Shown here piece after piece: positions 29,782 to 40,413 of a DNA stretch of 64,000 bases; positions within the stretch are counted from its first letter, which is position 1, and the number at the start of each line of letters is the position of its first letter. The stretch is from positions 1-64,000 of the forward strand of contig QCQK01000002.1 in NCBI GenBank assembly GCA_003209565.1. Reading direction: 5' to 3'. Under the pieces are notes generated by a model. That model was given only the letters and a program-made list of their open reading frames with translations. It was not told the origin of the DNA and did not search any database. Source of the DNA: Prochlorococcus sp. AG-449-J16. Lineage in GTDB: Bacteria; Cyanobacteriota; Cyanobacteriia; PCC-6307; Cyanobiaceae. Position numbers and translations under genes: made by a program.

Positions 29782-30684
29782 TTGATTTTCTATCATCGAT
29801 TTTATTTCTTCGTAATTTATAAGATATTTATTCTTACAAAATTCACAAACTAATTCTGCTTTGCCATCTTTCTTGAGGATATCCTCCAACTCACTCTTAT
29901 CAAGCATTTTCATCGCATTTAAACTTCTTTGTTTGGAACACTTGCATTTAAAACTAACTTCTTGGGAACGAGCTTTTTCAGAGACTGATTTATCGTCAAT
30001 ATCGGGAAATATATTTCTAATTAAAGAAAGAAGATTATCTTTTGACTTAAATAAGTCTTCGCTGAAAGAATTAATTTCTTTACATCTTTCTTCAAGTATT
30101 GAGACAAGTAGAGGGTCAGTATCTTTTTTAGGTAGAACTTGAGCTAATAAGCCACCAGTACAAATAACACTTTTATTTTGAATTTTTTCACCAATAAATA
30201 CAGCAGAGGGAGTTTGCTCTGAATGAAATAAATATGAAGCCAAGTCTTCAGCAATATTTCCATTTACTAATTCAACAGTGCTTGTAAAGGGTTCTCCAAA
30301 TCCATTATCTCTAATTACATTTAAATATCCTGTACCTAATGCTTTTGTAAAATCAAAAGAATATTTATTATTGCCTATTTTGACTAGGTCTAATTCTAAA
30401 TTAGGATTTCCCACATACCCCCTAACTTTTCCGTCTCTGCCTGCGTCAACCAGTAATCCTTTTAAAGGCCCCTCAGATCTAACTCTTAAAGTAACTCTCC
30501 CATGCATTATCTTCATTGAACTTGCTAAAAGCAGTGAGGCACTAAATGCTCTTCCTAAGATACAGGTGGTTAAATAAGAAAGACCGTGTCTTTTTTTTGC
30601 CTCTAAAGAAGATTCTGTTGTTAAGACTGCAACTAATCTGATTCCTCCATTTGCTGCAGTAGCCCGAACTATCCTATCCTGCAT
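29776..30684 (-). CDS. hslO: Hsp33 family redox chaperone
   Basis: [27 protein letters not shown]...CEFC zinc motif. Confidence 0.95.
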   Translation of the reverse strand: MQDRIVRATAANGGIRLVAVLTTESSLEAKKRHGLSYLTTCILGRAFSASLLLASSMKIMHGRVTLRVRSEGPLKGLLVDAGRDGKVRGYVGNPNLELDLVKIGNNKYSFDFTKALGTGYLNVIRDNGFGEPFTSTVELVNGNIAEDLASYLFHSEQTPSAVFIGEKIQNKSVICTGGLLAQVLPKKDTDPLLVSILEERCKEINSFSEDLFKSKDNLLSLIRNIFPDIDDKSVSEKARSQEVSFKCKCSKQRSLNAMKMLDKSELEDILKKDGKAELVCEFCKNKYLINYEEIKSMIENQL

Positions 30685-31321
30685 GATTTTCTTTCATAAT
30701 ATTTTTGATTTTCCCTTTTTCCAAGAATAATATCTTAGAAGGAATTCCTTCAAATAAGGCAGGTTCATGAGTAACAATAATAATTGTATTTTTATTTTTT
30801 AAATCAAGAATTAAATTCTTCACATCATTTCTCATTGAATGGTCTAATCCAGCAGTTGGTTCATCAAGTAAAAGAATTGAGGGATTTCTAAGTAGTTGAA
30901 CTGCAACAGCTAATCGCCTTTGTTGTCCTCCACTTAGTTGTTCTGGTGGTTGGGTTAGATCAATTTTTTTCAAACCAACTTTATTTAAAACTATTTCTAT
31001 ATTTTTTTCTCTTAAAGATTTATGGCCTATTTTTAATTCTTTCCCAATGGTTGTACCTATAAAGTATCTCTCAGGAAATTGGAATACTACCCCACAAAAC
31101 CATCTTCTTTGTCTAGAAGATAAAATTTTATTCTTCCAAGTAATTTTTCCTTTTTGTGGATTTGTTAATCCGCTTATTATTTCGAGAAGTGTTGTTTTCC
31201 CAGAACCACTATTGCCACAAATTAAAATAATTTCATTTTCATGAACTTTTAAATTTAAATTGTCTATTATTTTTCTTTCACCAGTTTGGGGTTGATAAGA
31301 TATTTCTTTTAAATCAAGCAT
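30674..31321 (-). CDS. ABC transporter ATP-binding protein
   Basis: [12 protein letters not shown] Walker A, LSGGQQRR signature, [11 protein letters not shown]. Confidence 0.95.
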   Translation of the reverse strand: MLDLKEISYQPQTGERKIIDNLNLKVHENEIILICGNSGSGKTTLLEIISGLTNPQKGKITWKNKILSSRQRRWFCGVVFQFPERYFIGTTIGKELKIGHKSLREKNIEIVLNKVGLKKIDLTQPPEQLSGGQQRRLAVAVQLLRNPSILLLDEPTAGLDHSMRNDVKNLILDLKNKNTIIIVTHEPALFEGIPSKILFLEKGKIKNIMKENHAG

Positions 31322-31404
31322 TATTAATTAAGTTTTAGGTATTAATTTTAATCTAGTAATAACTTACTTATAATAGCTTTAGATCTAAAAAGCTATTAGT
31401 TAAT

Positions 31405-31848
31405 ATGAATATTATTTTTAGGGAAGTTGATCCTTTTAATTGTTGGATTTGGATCAGATTTTCAGAATCACCGACTCAAGATGAAAAAAATTATTTAGAT
31501 GGCCTTTTTGATAGTTGGTACGTTTTAGGAAGGTTAGGTGGATTTAATTCTGAAAATTTGCAAACTCATGAAGAGGGTTCCGATTTAAGTTGGATGTCCT
31601 ACGATAATGACCAAAAAAATGCATCTCTTCCAGCCTTAATGCATAATTTAGGAATTATGGAATATCAAAACCTGTGGGGAAGATGTTGGGTTGATTTTGG
31701 AACTTCAGACTCCATTTCAATAGATATATTAATTAATTCTTTGAATGAGATATCAAATAATTATGTAAAAATTGAAGAGTTAATTATTGGGGGTGAAAAT
31801 AATGATTGGGCAATTGAAGAACATGAAGATTTAGTTTTCAAAGATTAA
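31405..31848 (+). CDS. DUF3531-like conserved cyanobacterial protein
   Basis: FREVDPFNCWIWIRFSESPTQDEKNYLDGLFDSWYVLGRLGGFN. Confidence 0.75.
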   Translation: MNIIFREVDPFNCWIWIRFSESPTQDEKNYLDGLFDSWYVLGRLGGFNSENLQTHEEGSDLSWMSYDNDQKNASLPALMHNLGIMEYQNLWGRCWVDFGTSDSISIDILINSLNEISNNYVKIEELIIGGENNDWAIEEHEDLVFKD

Positions 31849-31857
31849 GTGTTTTAG

Positions 31858-32631
31858 ATGGAAGACTTAACAAGATTAATTATTTCCCATGAAAGAATTG
31901 AAAATATTAAGAAAAATAATTTAGAACTTTCTAACGAAGAGGCTCATTATATAAATAAAGTAATGAGGATAAAAAATGGCAAAGAAATATTTATAACTAA
32001 CGGAATGGGTTCATTATGGAAAGCTATTAAAGTTAAAAATGATTGTTTAGAAATAATTCACTTAAAAAAACCTTACTTGTTTCAAGAACAAGAAACTTAC
32101 TTATTAGGTATAGCTGTTGTTATACCAAAAAGTGGTTTTGAGGATATTTTAAAAATGTGTACTGAAATAGGAATTGATTTTATACAGCCATTATTTTCAG
32201 AAAGACAGGTACACAAAAATTTAAACTTTTCTAGAAAACTTTTGAGATGGAATTCAATTATCAAAGAAGCAGTTGAGCAAAGTGAGAGATTATGGAAACC
32301 ATCTATTTTAAATGGTATGGATATTATTGAATGGCTAAAAAGCAGAGATAATCAAGAAAGAGTTTCAATTTCAATAACTAGAGAAGAAACACTATATGAC
32401 TTAAATCAATGGTTAAGAAAAAAACAAGAATTTGTAGATAAAAAAGGAGGTATTTTTTGGAATGTAATTGGCCCTGAAGGAGGTTGGTCTTCCAAAGAAA
32501 TTGATTTTTTTAATAAAAATAGTATTACCTTTGTTAAACTTTCTGACACTATCTTAAGAACCTCAACGGCTAGTATTAATGCATCATCAATCCTAAATCA
32601 ATGGAGAATTGATTTGAAATTAAGGAATTAG
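31858..32631 (+). CDS. rsmE: 16S rRNA (uracil(1498)-N(3))-methyltransferase
   Basis: IGPEGGWSSKEIDFF...LSDTILRTSTASINA. Confidence 0.92.
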   Translation: MEDLTRLIISHERIENIKKNNLELSNEEAHYINKVMRIKNGKEIFITNGMGSLWKAIKVKNDCLEIIHLKKPYLFQEQETYLLGIAVVIPKSGFEDILKMCTEIGIDFIQPLFSERQVHKNLNFSRKLLRWNSIIKEAVEQSERLWKPSILNGMDIIEWLKSRDNQERVSISITREETLYDLNQWLRKKQEFVDKKGGIFWNVIGPEGGWSSKEIDFFNKNSITFVKLSDTILRTSTASINASSILNQWRIDLKLRN

Positions 32632-32637
32632 ATAAAT

Positions 32638-33375
32638 ATGGATTTAATTAGCAATCAATTTTTTATAGGTTTTTGCATTAATTTTATTTTGATTTTTATA
32701 TTTTGTAAGATTCCTTTGATGACAAAAAGTGGTTGGATAAGTGCAGGAATTTTAGGCACAATTTTGTGGGCGTGTTTGTCTTGGCAGGGCTGGATGTCAG
32801 TTGTAATTTATCTATTATTGGGATCTCTAGTTACCAAAATAGGTTTTAAATTTAAAAAAGAACAAGGAATAGCTGAAAAAAGAGAAGGAAGAAGAGGTCC
32901 TGAGAATGTATGGGGCTCTGCAGCTACAGGATTATTTCTTGCCATTATGACCAAATTTAATGCTGCCAACGTAGTGATGTTTAAAGTAGGTTTCGCTGCA
33001 AGTTTTACTGCAAAGTTGGCGGATACTTTTGGCAGCGAAATTGGAAAAAGATTTGGTAAAGACACATATTTAATTACCTCACTGAAAAAGGTTGAGAGAG
33101 GAACTGAAGGAGGAATAAGTATAGAAGGAACATTAGCTAGTGTTGTGGGATCAATATTTATGGCTTTTGTAATGCTACGTCTATCAATTATTTCTACAAA
33201 ATACCATTTCATAGTTGTTGCAGTTTCGGGATTTTTGGCCACACTTTCTGAGAGTATTATTGGTGCTAAATTTCAAAACAAATATAAATTAAGTAATGAA
33301 TTGGTAAATGCTATTCAGACAAGTATTGCTTCTGTTTTTGCTATCTTTGCTCTTATTTTATATTCATATTTTTAA
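32638..33375 (+). CDS. DUF92/TIGR00297 family membrane protein
   Basis: GRRGPENVWGSAATGLFLA...AASFTAKLADTFGSEIGKRFGK...RGTEGGISIEGT. Confidence 0.9.
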   Translation: MDLISNQFFIGFCINFILIFIFCKIPLMTKSGWISAGILGTILWACLSWQGWMSVVIYLLLGSLVTKIGFKFKKEQGIAEKREGRRGPENVWGSAATGLFLAIMTKFNAANVVMFKVGFAASFTAKLADTFGSEIGKRFGKDTYLITSLKKVERGTEGGISIEGTLASVVGSIFMAFVMLRLSIISTKYHFIVVAVSGFLATLSESIIGAKFQNKYKLSNELVNAIQTSIASVFAIFALILYSYF

Positions 33376-33396
33376 ATTAAAAATATTTGTAAAGAC

Positions 33397-34041
33397 TTAG
33401 GATTCCTTCCACTTTGTAAGAATCTCCCAGCTCTTAAGTCTTTGGAAAATCCAGAAATGACCTTCGGAATTTAGATGAATTCCATCATGCGTAATCCAAT
33501 TTTTACTCCTATTATCAGAGTACATTTCTCTAAAAGTAGGCAGAAATGGGACATTCTGATTGAGGCATACTTCCTCCATTCTTCTTTCATAAGAATTACA
33601 AAAATCATTTGAGTACCATAGACATCCTGCAAACGGCATTTTGCTTTCGTCAACAGGTGTGAGACCAATAACAAAGACATTTGTTTGAGAGTTCATTTCA
33701 TTAATTAGTCTCTCTAGTCCATATTCAAATCCATCTATATCTAATTGATGTCTTCCGTTTTTCTGACCAATTGCGGCAGTGTCGTTAAGACCAACATTAA
33801 GCAGGATTGCTTTAGGTTTATTTCTTCTCGTTTCTCCTCTAGATGACCATTCTTTTTCCCATCTAGCTGAAACTTTTTCTATCCCATCTCCCCTTACGCC
33901 AAGTTGATAAATTACTGGCCCATTTTGGTTGTCGCACCAATCTTTTCTAAGCCTCTCGCACCATCCGCCACCTTCCTTATCTCCCCATCCATAAACTGAG
34001 CTATCTCCAATTACAACTAGTTGTTTTGGTAAACTAATCAC
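33397..34041 (-). CDS. SGNH/GDSL-type hydrolase
   Basis: VVIGDSSVYGWGDKEGGGWCERL; LNVGLNDTA; THDGIHLNSEGH. Confidence 0.88.
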   Translation of the reverse strand: MISLPKQLVVIGDSSVYGWGDKEGGGWCERLRKDWCDNQNGPVIYQLGVRGDGIEKVSARWEKEWSSRGETRRNKPKAILLNVGLNDTAAIGQKNGRHQLDIDGFEYGLERLINEMNSQTNVFVIGLTPVDESKMPFAGCLWYSNDFCNSYERRMEEVCLNQNVPFLPTFREMYSDNRSKNWITHDGIHLNSEGHFWIFQRLKSWEILTKWKES

Positions 34042-34090
34042 TATAACCGGAAAAAAATAATTACTTGATTTAACAAATTATTCTTACAAA

Positions 34091-35593
34091 TCAAGTTAAA
34101 CTATTTTTGATTTTACCATTTATTAATTCGCCAACTATTGCGATGGAGCTATAAGCTATCAAAACTATCGTAACTTCTTGCCATGCGAAGGAACTTAGTG
34201 ACTCTTGCAATTGCCAACCTAAACCAACACTTCCAATAACCCCAACTATTGCAGTTTCTCTAATAATTATGTCAGACCTATAAGCGCAATAAGATAAGTA
34301 ACTTTTTGCTTGTTGAGAAAATAAACCTAAAAGCCAACTAGTCTTTTTTGAGATTCCTAACGATCTCATTGCAATATAATTTCTCTTATCTTGGCTATCT
34401 AGATTTGTAAAAAGTAATTTGCTTGTAATTCCAGCGTTATGAAGACCTAATGTTAAAGCTGCTATAGATAAAGAAGGATTATTAAAAGTTAACAGAGTTA
34501 GAAGTATTACAGGTGTGGGTATTAAACGTAATAAAAATGCAAAAATTTTTATAAAAATTTTAGAAGTATTGTCGTTAAAAATTCCTATTAATAATGGAGG
34601 TACACTAATTGCGATTCCTGTTGATAAAAGACTTAAAATTATTGTTTCCAATATAAGTTTTAAGAAATCAAATAATCCTAAATCTGAGCTTGATTTAAAT
34701 AGAGAACTAACAGAATTAAAATTTTCAAAATTCTTATTAAAAAGAAAATAAAGACAGTATGAAAAAGAAAATAAAATTGTTATTAAAAAAACTGCTGTAA
34801 AAAAAATAGATAGGATTTTATTTGTATTATTAAATTTTATTTTTTTGAATATTAATCCAGAAAGAATTATCAAAATTGCTAAGGACCATAAATAAGTCCA
34901 AAACTCTCTAAAATTCAAAGTCTGAAGAGATAAATAAATACTAGTACCTATTCCTCCAATCCCAAAAATTCCTAAAATTACTGTACTTCTTATTGAACAT
35001 TCTAACCGATATAAACCAAAGTTTTTAAATGTATTTATTATAGGATTCCATATTAAAGTTAATAAAGAAGAAAATTTAGGTGCATTTATTTGGTTTATAG
35101 ATTCAATACTTTTATAGTCTATAGTTTCTAATTGTTCAGCAAAAACTTTTGAATTTATAGCAATATAAGGAATACATATAGCTATGATTCCTATTGAAAA
35201 ATTTATGCCATATATTTGCATTAGTAGTATTCCCCAAAGTACTTCATGAATTGATCTAATTATTGTTAAAAAAAACCTTATTATGTAGTAGAAAAAATTT
35301 GGAATATTAAAAATTTTATAAAAAATATTAGAGGATAATATTCCAAAAATTGTCCCAAAAATAATACTTACTAACCAACTAAAAAAACCAATTAAGATAG
35401 TTTCATTTAATCGATTAATTACGGTAATAATAATTTCATTATCGATCTTGGGATTAAATGCAGAAATTAAGAATTCTTGGAATAATTTTAATCCTCCAAA
35501 ATGAATATTGGTTATGAATTGATACCCTAGAGGGATGCAAACCAAAATTGGAAGAAAAGATAATGAGGTATAGTTTAATTTTAATTTATTCAA
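34091..35593 (-). CDS. Phosphonate-type ABC transporter permease, duplicated/fused PhnE-like
   Basis: Two permease modules; second contains RSLGISKKTSWLLGLFSQQAKSYLSYCAYRSDIIIRETAIVGVIGSVGLG. Confidence 0.85.
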   Translation of the reverse strand: MNKLKLNYTSLSFLPILVCIPLGYQFITNIHFGGLKLFQEFLISAFNPKIDNEIIITVINRLNETILIGFFSWLVSIIFGTIFGILSSNIFYKIFNIPNFFYYIIRFFLTIIRSIHEVLWGILLMQIYGINFSIGIIAICIPYIAINSKVFAEQLETIDYKSIESINQINAPKFSSLLTLIWNPIINTFKNFGLYRLECSIRSTVILGIFGIGGIGTSIYLSLQTLNFREFWTYLWSLAILIILSGLIFKKIKFNNTNKILSIFFTAVFLITILFSFSYCLYFLFNKNFENFNSVSSLFKSSSDLGLFDFLKLILETIILSLLSTGIAISVPPLLIGIFNDNTSKIFIKIFAFLLRLIPTPVILLTLLTFNNPSLSIAALTLGLHNAGITSKLLFTNLDSQDKRNYIAMRSLGISKKTSWLLGLFSQQAKSYLSYCAYRSDIIIRETAIVGVIGSVGLGWQLQESLSSFAWQEVTIVLIAYSSIAIVGELINGKIKNSLT

Positions 35594-35597
35594 CTAA

Positions 35598-36338
35598 TTA
35601 ATATATTTTGTCTAAATGAAGCTTCTTTAAGTTAGTTCTTTTGATATTGAAAGAAATTCTTCCATCCTTTATTCCAATAACTTTATCGAAATCGTTCAGT
35701 AAATCTAATCTATGTAGTGCAACTAATGTTGTCTTAGAGGATTTTTTTTGATTATTTTTATCTACATTTTCTAGCAGCAGGTTTTTAATTGTTGTTATCA
35801 ATTTGGGATCTAAATTATTAAAAGGCTCATCTGCAAGCAATATATTCGATTCTTGAATTAAAGACCTAGCTATAGCTACCCTTTGTTTTTGGCCCCCAGA
35901 TAGCTTACTGATTTTTTTATCGTAAATAGAGTTATGAAGTCTACATAATTGCATATATTTATGCGCCTTCTTAAAAGAACTTGTATTTAGCAAATTTTTA
36001 AAAGCGAAATAAAAATTGTTTTCCGCTAGTAGTCCACAATTAACATTTTGTTCTGCTGAGAGATCTTCTATTAATCTTAAATCTTGCCATATAGTTGTTA
36101 TCCTTCGTTTCTGGTTTCTATTTAATTCATCGAAACTTTTATTGAATAATTTAACCTCGCCATGAGTTGGCTTGATAGTGCCATTAAGCACTGATATAAG
36201 AGTAGTTTTTCCTGAACCGCTTTTACCTAAAAGTGCAATTTTCTCACCTGGATTGATTTTTAAATTTATATCATTTAAGATCAGATTATTTTTGTATTTA
36301 TAAGATATATTTCTTAATTCTAAGAGAGTATTATTCAT
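35598..36338 (-). CDS. phnC: Phosphonate ABC transporter ATP-binding protein
   Basis: [39 protein letters not shown]; beside PhnD/PhnE-like genes. Confidence 0.85.
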   Translation of the reverse strand: MNNTLLELRNISYKYKNNLILNDINLKINPGEKIALLGKSGSGKTTLISVLNGTIKPTHGEVKLFNKSFDELNRNQKRRITTIWQDLRLIEDLSAEQNVNCGLLAENNFYFAFKNLLNTSSFKKAHKYMQLCRLHNSIYDKKISKLSGGQKQRVAIARSLIQESNILLADEPFNNLDPKLITTIKNLLLENVDKNNQKKSSKTTLVALHRLDLLNDFDKVIGIKDGRISFNIKRTNLKKLHLDKIY

Positions 36339-37270
36339 CTAATTTTATTTAATTTCCTCCCGATGTCCTCTATATTTTTATACTGTTTTGCTTCTGCATT
36401 TATAAACCTTTTTGCATTGAACATATCTAATATCTCTTTGTGTGATTTTTGATTAATATCTAAATTTAGAATTACTGATTTAAGTTTTTTTGTAAACCCT
36501 TCCCCGAATCTATCCTCAAGATCCCCTTGAGCTATCCAGTGATAGTCTACATATTCTGGGGTGATCCAGAATAATTCTAAATTACTTGTTCTTTTGGGAT
36601 TATTTTTAAGATTATTTTCCCAAACTTGTTTATTTAAAGCTCCAGCATCAAATGCCCCACTATTAACTAAAGCTATAGTGGCATCATGACTCCCACTAAA
36701 ACCTGCTTTTTTCCCTTTAAAATGTTTAATTTCTACTCCTGCTTGATTTAAAAAATATTCTGGCATTAATCTTCCAGAAGTTGAGTTATCAGAGCCAAAA
36801 GTAAATCTTAAATTCTTTAGTTTTTTAAGTCCTTTAATGTTTGAAATTGAGTTAAGTTCTAAATTCTTGTTTACTATAAAAACACTTTTAAATTCCTTAT
36901 CAATATCTCTTTGAGCTATGACAATTGAATTAGGAGTTTGTAATCTTGCTTGAACTCCTGATAAACCGCCAAACCAAACCAGATCTAAATCTTTAGTTCT
37001 AAATCCAGTTACTGCTGCAACATAATTAATAACAGGAATGTATTTAACTTCTACATCAAGTTGCTTGGATAATTCTTTTGAAAATAAATTAAATCTTTTA
37101 TCCAAAATATCTTGGTTTTGATCAGGTATTGCTCCAACTTTTAAAATTTCGGGATTTGAAAATACAGGTGATGAAAAAATAGAAAATAATAGAGATGAAC
37201 TTATTAGGAAATTTTTGAAATTAATCATAAATTTTTTAAAGTCAATAATATCTAGAAACTGCTTTTTCAA
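36335..37270 (-). CDS. phnD: Phosphonate/phosphite ABC transporter substrate-binding protein
   Basis: LKVGAIPDQNQDILDKRFNLFSKELSKQLDVEVKYIPVINYVAAVTGFRTKDLDLVWFGGLSGVQAR. Confidence 0.88.
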   Translation of the reverse strand: MKKQFLDIIDFKKFMINFKNFLISSSLLFSIFSSPVFSNPEILKVGAIPDQNQDILDKRFNLFSKELSKQLDVEVKYIPVINYVAAVTGFRTKDLDLVWFGGLSGVQARLQTPNSIVIAQRDIDKEFKSVFIVNKNLELNSISNIKGLKKLKNLRFTFGSDNSTSGRLMPEYFLNQAGVEIKHFKGKKAGFSGSHDATIALVNSGAFDAGALNKQVWENNLKNNPKRTSNLELFWITPEYVDYHWIAQGDLEDRFGEGFTKKLKSVILNLDINQKSHKEILDMFNAKRFINAEAKQYKNIEDIGRKLNKIR

Positions 37271-38438
37271 GTCTCTCTAGTCCATCTTTTATTTTAAACT
37301 CTGAAGCTGCACAAGAAATTCTTATACAATCGTCGGCACCAAATGCTTTTCCAGGTACAACAACTAATCCGTAATCTTGAAGAGCTTTATTGCAGAAATC
37401 AACAGAAGTAATTGAGGAGTTAGGTAATCTTGGAAATGCGTAAAATGCTCCATTAGGTTCCTCAATATATGTCCCATTTATGTTTTTAAGGCCCTCATAG
37501 AGAATTCTTCTTCTTTGATCATAATGACTATTTATCATTGAGAAAAACTCATTATTAATTTGTAAAGCCTGTAAAGCACCTTTTTGAACAAAAGAACAAA
37601 CATTACTTGTACTTTGACTTTGCAATGCTGAGGATGCTTTGATTACATCTTTGGTACCCACTAAATAACCTATCCTCCAGCCAGTCATAGCCCACCCTTT
37701 CGCGAACCCATTTACTATAAAAATCCTATCTTTTAAGTCATTTGCTAATGTAGATAAACTGTAGTGTTTAAATTCTTTTTTAAGGATAAGCTCGTAAATC
37801 TCATCAGAAAGAATATTGATATTTGGATATTCTCTGGCTAAATCGGCAATTTGCAATAATTCTTCCTTTGACATAACTCTTCCAGTAGGGTTATTAGGAG
37901 AATTGATAATTATAAATTTTGTTTTTGGAGATATTTTAGACTTCAAATCTTTTATATCTATTTTAAATCCATCTTCTGCAGAAGAATTTGTAAAGATTGG
38001 CTTTCCTCCCGCCAGCCTTACCATCTGGGGATAACTTAACCAGTATGGAGAAGGAATAATCACTTCATCTCCAGTATTTAGCAAAACTTGGAAAAGATTA
38101 TAAATTGCTTGCTTAGCACCATTTGTGACCATTACATTTTTAAATTCATAATTTAAATTGTTTTGAATTTGAAGTTTATTTGCAATTGCTTTTCGGAGAT
38201 CTAAATTGCCTGCTGCGGGCCCGTACTTTGTGAATCCATCAAATATAGCTTTACTCGTAGCCTCTATAACTTCTTTTGGGGCATTAAAGTCTGGTTCTCC
38301 TGCACTTAAATTGCAAATATCTACTCCTTCTGCAGCTAATTGATTAGCTTTGGCACTTATTTGCAGTGTAAGAGAAGGCTCAATTGAAAGTGCCCGTTCA
38401 GATAAATTAACTTGGCTCATTGACTTATAACTTTTCAA
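37242..38438 (-). CDS. aspC: Aspartate aminotransferase (class I/II)
   Basis: LSAGEPDFNAPKEV...NSPNNPTGRVMS...FAKGWAMTGWRIGY. Confidence 0.95.
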   Translation of the reverse strand: MKSYKSMSQVNLSERALSIEPSLTLQISAKANQLAAEGVDICNLSAGEPDFNAPKEVIEATSKAIFDGFTKYGPAAGNLDLRKAIANKLQIQNNLNYEFKNVMVTNGAKQAIYNLFQVLLNTGDEVIIPSPYWLSYPQMVRLAGGKPIFTNSSAEDGFKIDIKDLKSKISPKTKFIIINSPNNPTGRVMSKEELLQIADLAREYPNINILSDEIYELILKKEFKHYSLSTLANDLKDRIFIVNGFAKGWAMTGWRIGYLVGTKDVIKASSALQSQSTSNVCSFVQKGALQALQINNEFFSMINSHYDQRRRILYEGLKNINGTYIEEPNGAFYAFPRLPNSSITSVDFCNKALQDYGLVVVPGKAFGADDCIRISCAASEFKIKDGLERLEKAVSRYY

Positions 38439-38581
38439 ATATGTCTTTTAATAATGACAAATGCATAAATTAAGAATAAATAAAACTATCACATTATGGT
38501 TTAATTTAGTTCATTTTCTTAATCTAATTTATTTTCATGTTTTGAGTTCTTAAGATAAAAATATATAAAGTTTTATTTTCG

Positions 38582-39085
38582 GTGAAAAGGTTAGTTATTG
38601 GGAGAGGAAGTGTATTTGCAGATTTGTTAATAATTGGGGAGGCACCTGGAGCACAGGAAGACTTAGAAGGAAAACCATATGTAGGTAAATCCGGAAAATT
38701 GTTAGACGAATTATTGATAAAAGCGGGGATTAACTATAAAAAGGATGTTTATTTTTGCAATGTAATTAAATGTCGTCCACCAAATAATAGAAAACCCACT
38801 GCTAGAGAAATTAATATTCATAAACCTTGGTTATTACAGCAAATAAAGCTAATTGATCCAAAATTTATATTACTTACTGGTTCGACTGCTATGAGAGCTA
38901 TTTTAGAAGTTAGAGATCCTATAAGCAATTTAAGAGGTCAATGGATTAAAAAAGATGGTAGAGAAATTATGGTAATTTTTCATCCATCTTATTTGTTGAG
39001 ATTTCCCTCAAAAGAAATCAATAAACCTTATTATTTAACTTTGAAAGACCTAGAGAATGTTAGTGGTAAACTATATGCCCTATAA
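38582..39085 (+). CDS. Uracil-DNA glycosylase, family 4
   Basis: LLIIGEAPGAQEDLEGKPYVGKSGKLLDELL; CNVIKCRPPNNRKPTARE. Confidence 0.93.
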   Translation: MKRLVIGRGSVFADLLIIGEAPGAQEDLEGKPYVGKSGKLLDELLIKAGINYKKDVYFCNVIKCRPPNNRKPTAREINIHKPWLLQQIKLIDPKFILLTGSTAMRAILEVRDPISNLRGQWIKKDGREIMVIFHPSYLLRFPSKEINKPYYLTLKDLENVSGKLYAL

Positions 39086-39119
39086 TTTAGTGAATCCTTT
39101 TTGAATATCAAGAATTTTA

Positions 39120-40337
39120 ATGTCATTAACTCAATCAAAAGAGGTTAATAATCTCGACAAAAGGTATTCAACTCATATTGAAAGGAGGATAACTAGAACA
39201 GTTATGGTTGGTGATGTAGCTATTGGAAGTGATTATCCAGTAAGAGTTCAATCTATGATAAATGAAGATACCATGGATGTCGAAAATGCTTACCAAGCTA
39301 TCAAAAGACTTGATGAGGTAGGTTGTGAAATAGTAAGGTTAACAGTTCCATCATTAGCACACGCAAAAGCAGTAGGAGATATAAAAGCAAAATTATTAGA
39401 AAATAATATCAATACCCCCTTGGTAGCTGATGTTCACCATAATGGTATGAAAATTGCCATGGAGGTTGCAAAACATGTTGATAAAGTAAGAATTAATCCT
39501 GGTTTGTTTGTGTTTGAAAAATCAGACCCTTCAAGAACTGAATATACAGATGAAGAATTTGAAACTATTAAAAAAACAATATTAAAAAGATTTACTCCTT
39601 TAGTTGAAGTTTTAAAGTCTGAAAATAAAGCTCTAAGGATTGGAGTTAATCATGGTTCTCTATCTGAGAGGATGCTTTTTACTTATGGGGATACACCTTT
39701 AGGAATGACAGAATCTGCGATGGAGTTTGTCAAAATTTGTGATGAGCTTGATTTCCATAACATAATTATTTCTATGAAAGCTTCTAGGGCTCCAGTCATG
39801 ATGGCGGCTTACAGAATGATTGCAGATAGACTTGACTCAGAGGGATATAACTATCCCTTACATTTAGGAGTGACTGAAGCTGGAGATGGTGATTATGGAA
39901 GGATAAAAAGTACTGCTGGGATCGGAACGCTTCTAGCAGAGGGATTAGGAGATACCATTAGGGTTTCTTTAACAGAAGCCCCAGAGAAGGAAATTCCGGT
40001 TTGCTATTCAATTTTGCAATCTTTAGGATTAAGAAAAACGATGGTTGAATATATCAGTTGCCCTAGTTGTGGGAGAACACTTTTCAATTTAGAAGAAGTT
40101 GTAGACAAAGTAAGGAATGCTACTTCGCATTTGACTGGATTAGATATAGCAATAATGGGATGTATAGTAAATGGACCAGGAGAAATGGCAGATGCTGATT
40201 ATGGTTATGTTGGGAAAGGTAAAGGAACAATTGCCTTATATAGAAGGAAAGAAGAGATAAAAAGAGTACCTGAAGATGAGGGGGTTGATGCTTTAATCCA
40301 ACTTATTAAGGATGATGGGAAGTGGATTGATCCTTAA
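39120..40337 (+). CDS. ispG: 4-hydroxy-3-methylbut-2-enyl-diphosphate synthase
   Basis: [67 protein letters not shown]. Confidence 0.97.
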   Translation: MSLTQSKEVNNLDKRYSTHIERRITRTVMVGDVAIGSDYPVRVQSMINEDTMDVENAYQAIKRLDEVGCEIVRLTVPSLAHAKAVGDIKAKLLENNINTPLVADVHHNGMKIAMEVAKHVDKVRINPGLFVFEKSDPSRTEYTDEEFETIKKTILKRFTPLVEVLKSENKALRIGVNHGSLSERMLFTYGDTPLGMTESAMEFVKICDELDFHNIIISMKASRAPVMMAAYRMIADRLDSEGYNYPLHLGVTEAGDGDYGRIKSTAGIGTLLAEGLGDTIRVSLTEAPEKEIPVCYSILQSLGLRKTMVEYISCPSCGRTLFNLEEVVDKVRNATSHLTGLDIAIMGCIVNGPGEMADADYGYVGKGKGTIALYRRKEEIKRVPEDEGVDALIQLIKDDGKWIDP

Positions 40338-40413
40338 GGATTTGTCAAATTTTTGAAATTATAAATAAATTCTTTTTATAATGTAGAAAAATAATTATTT
40401 GTAAATAAGAAAA

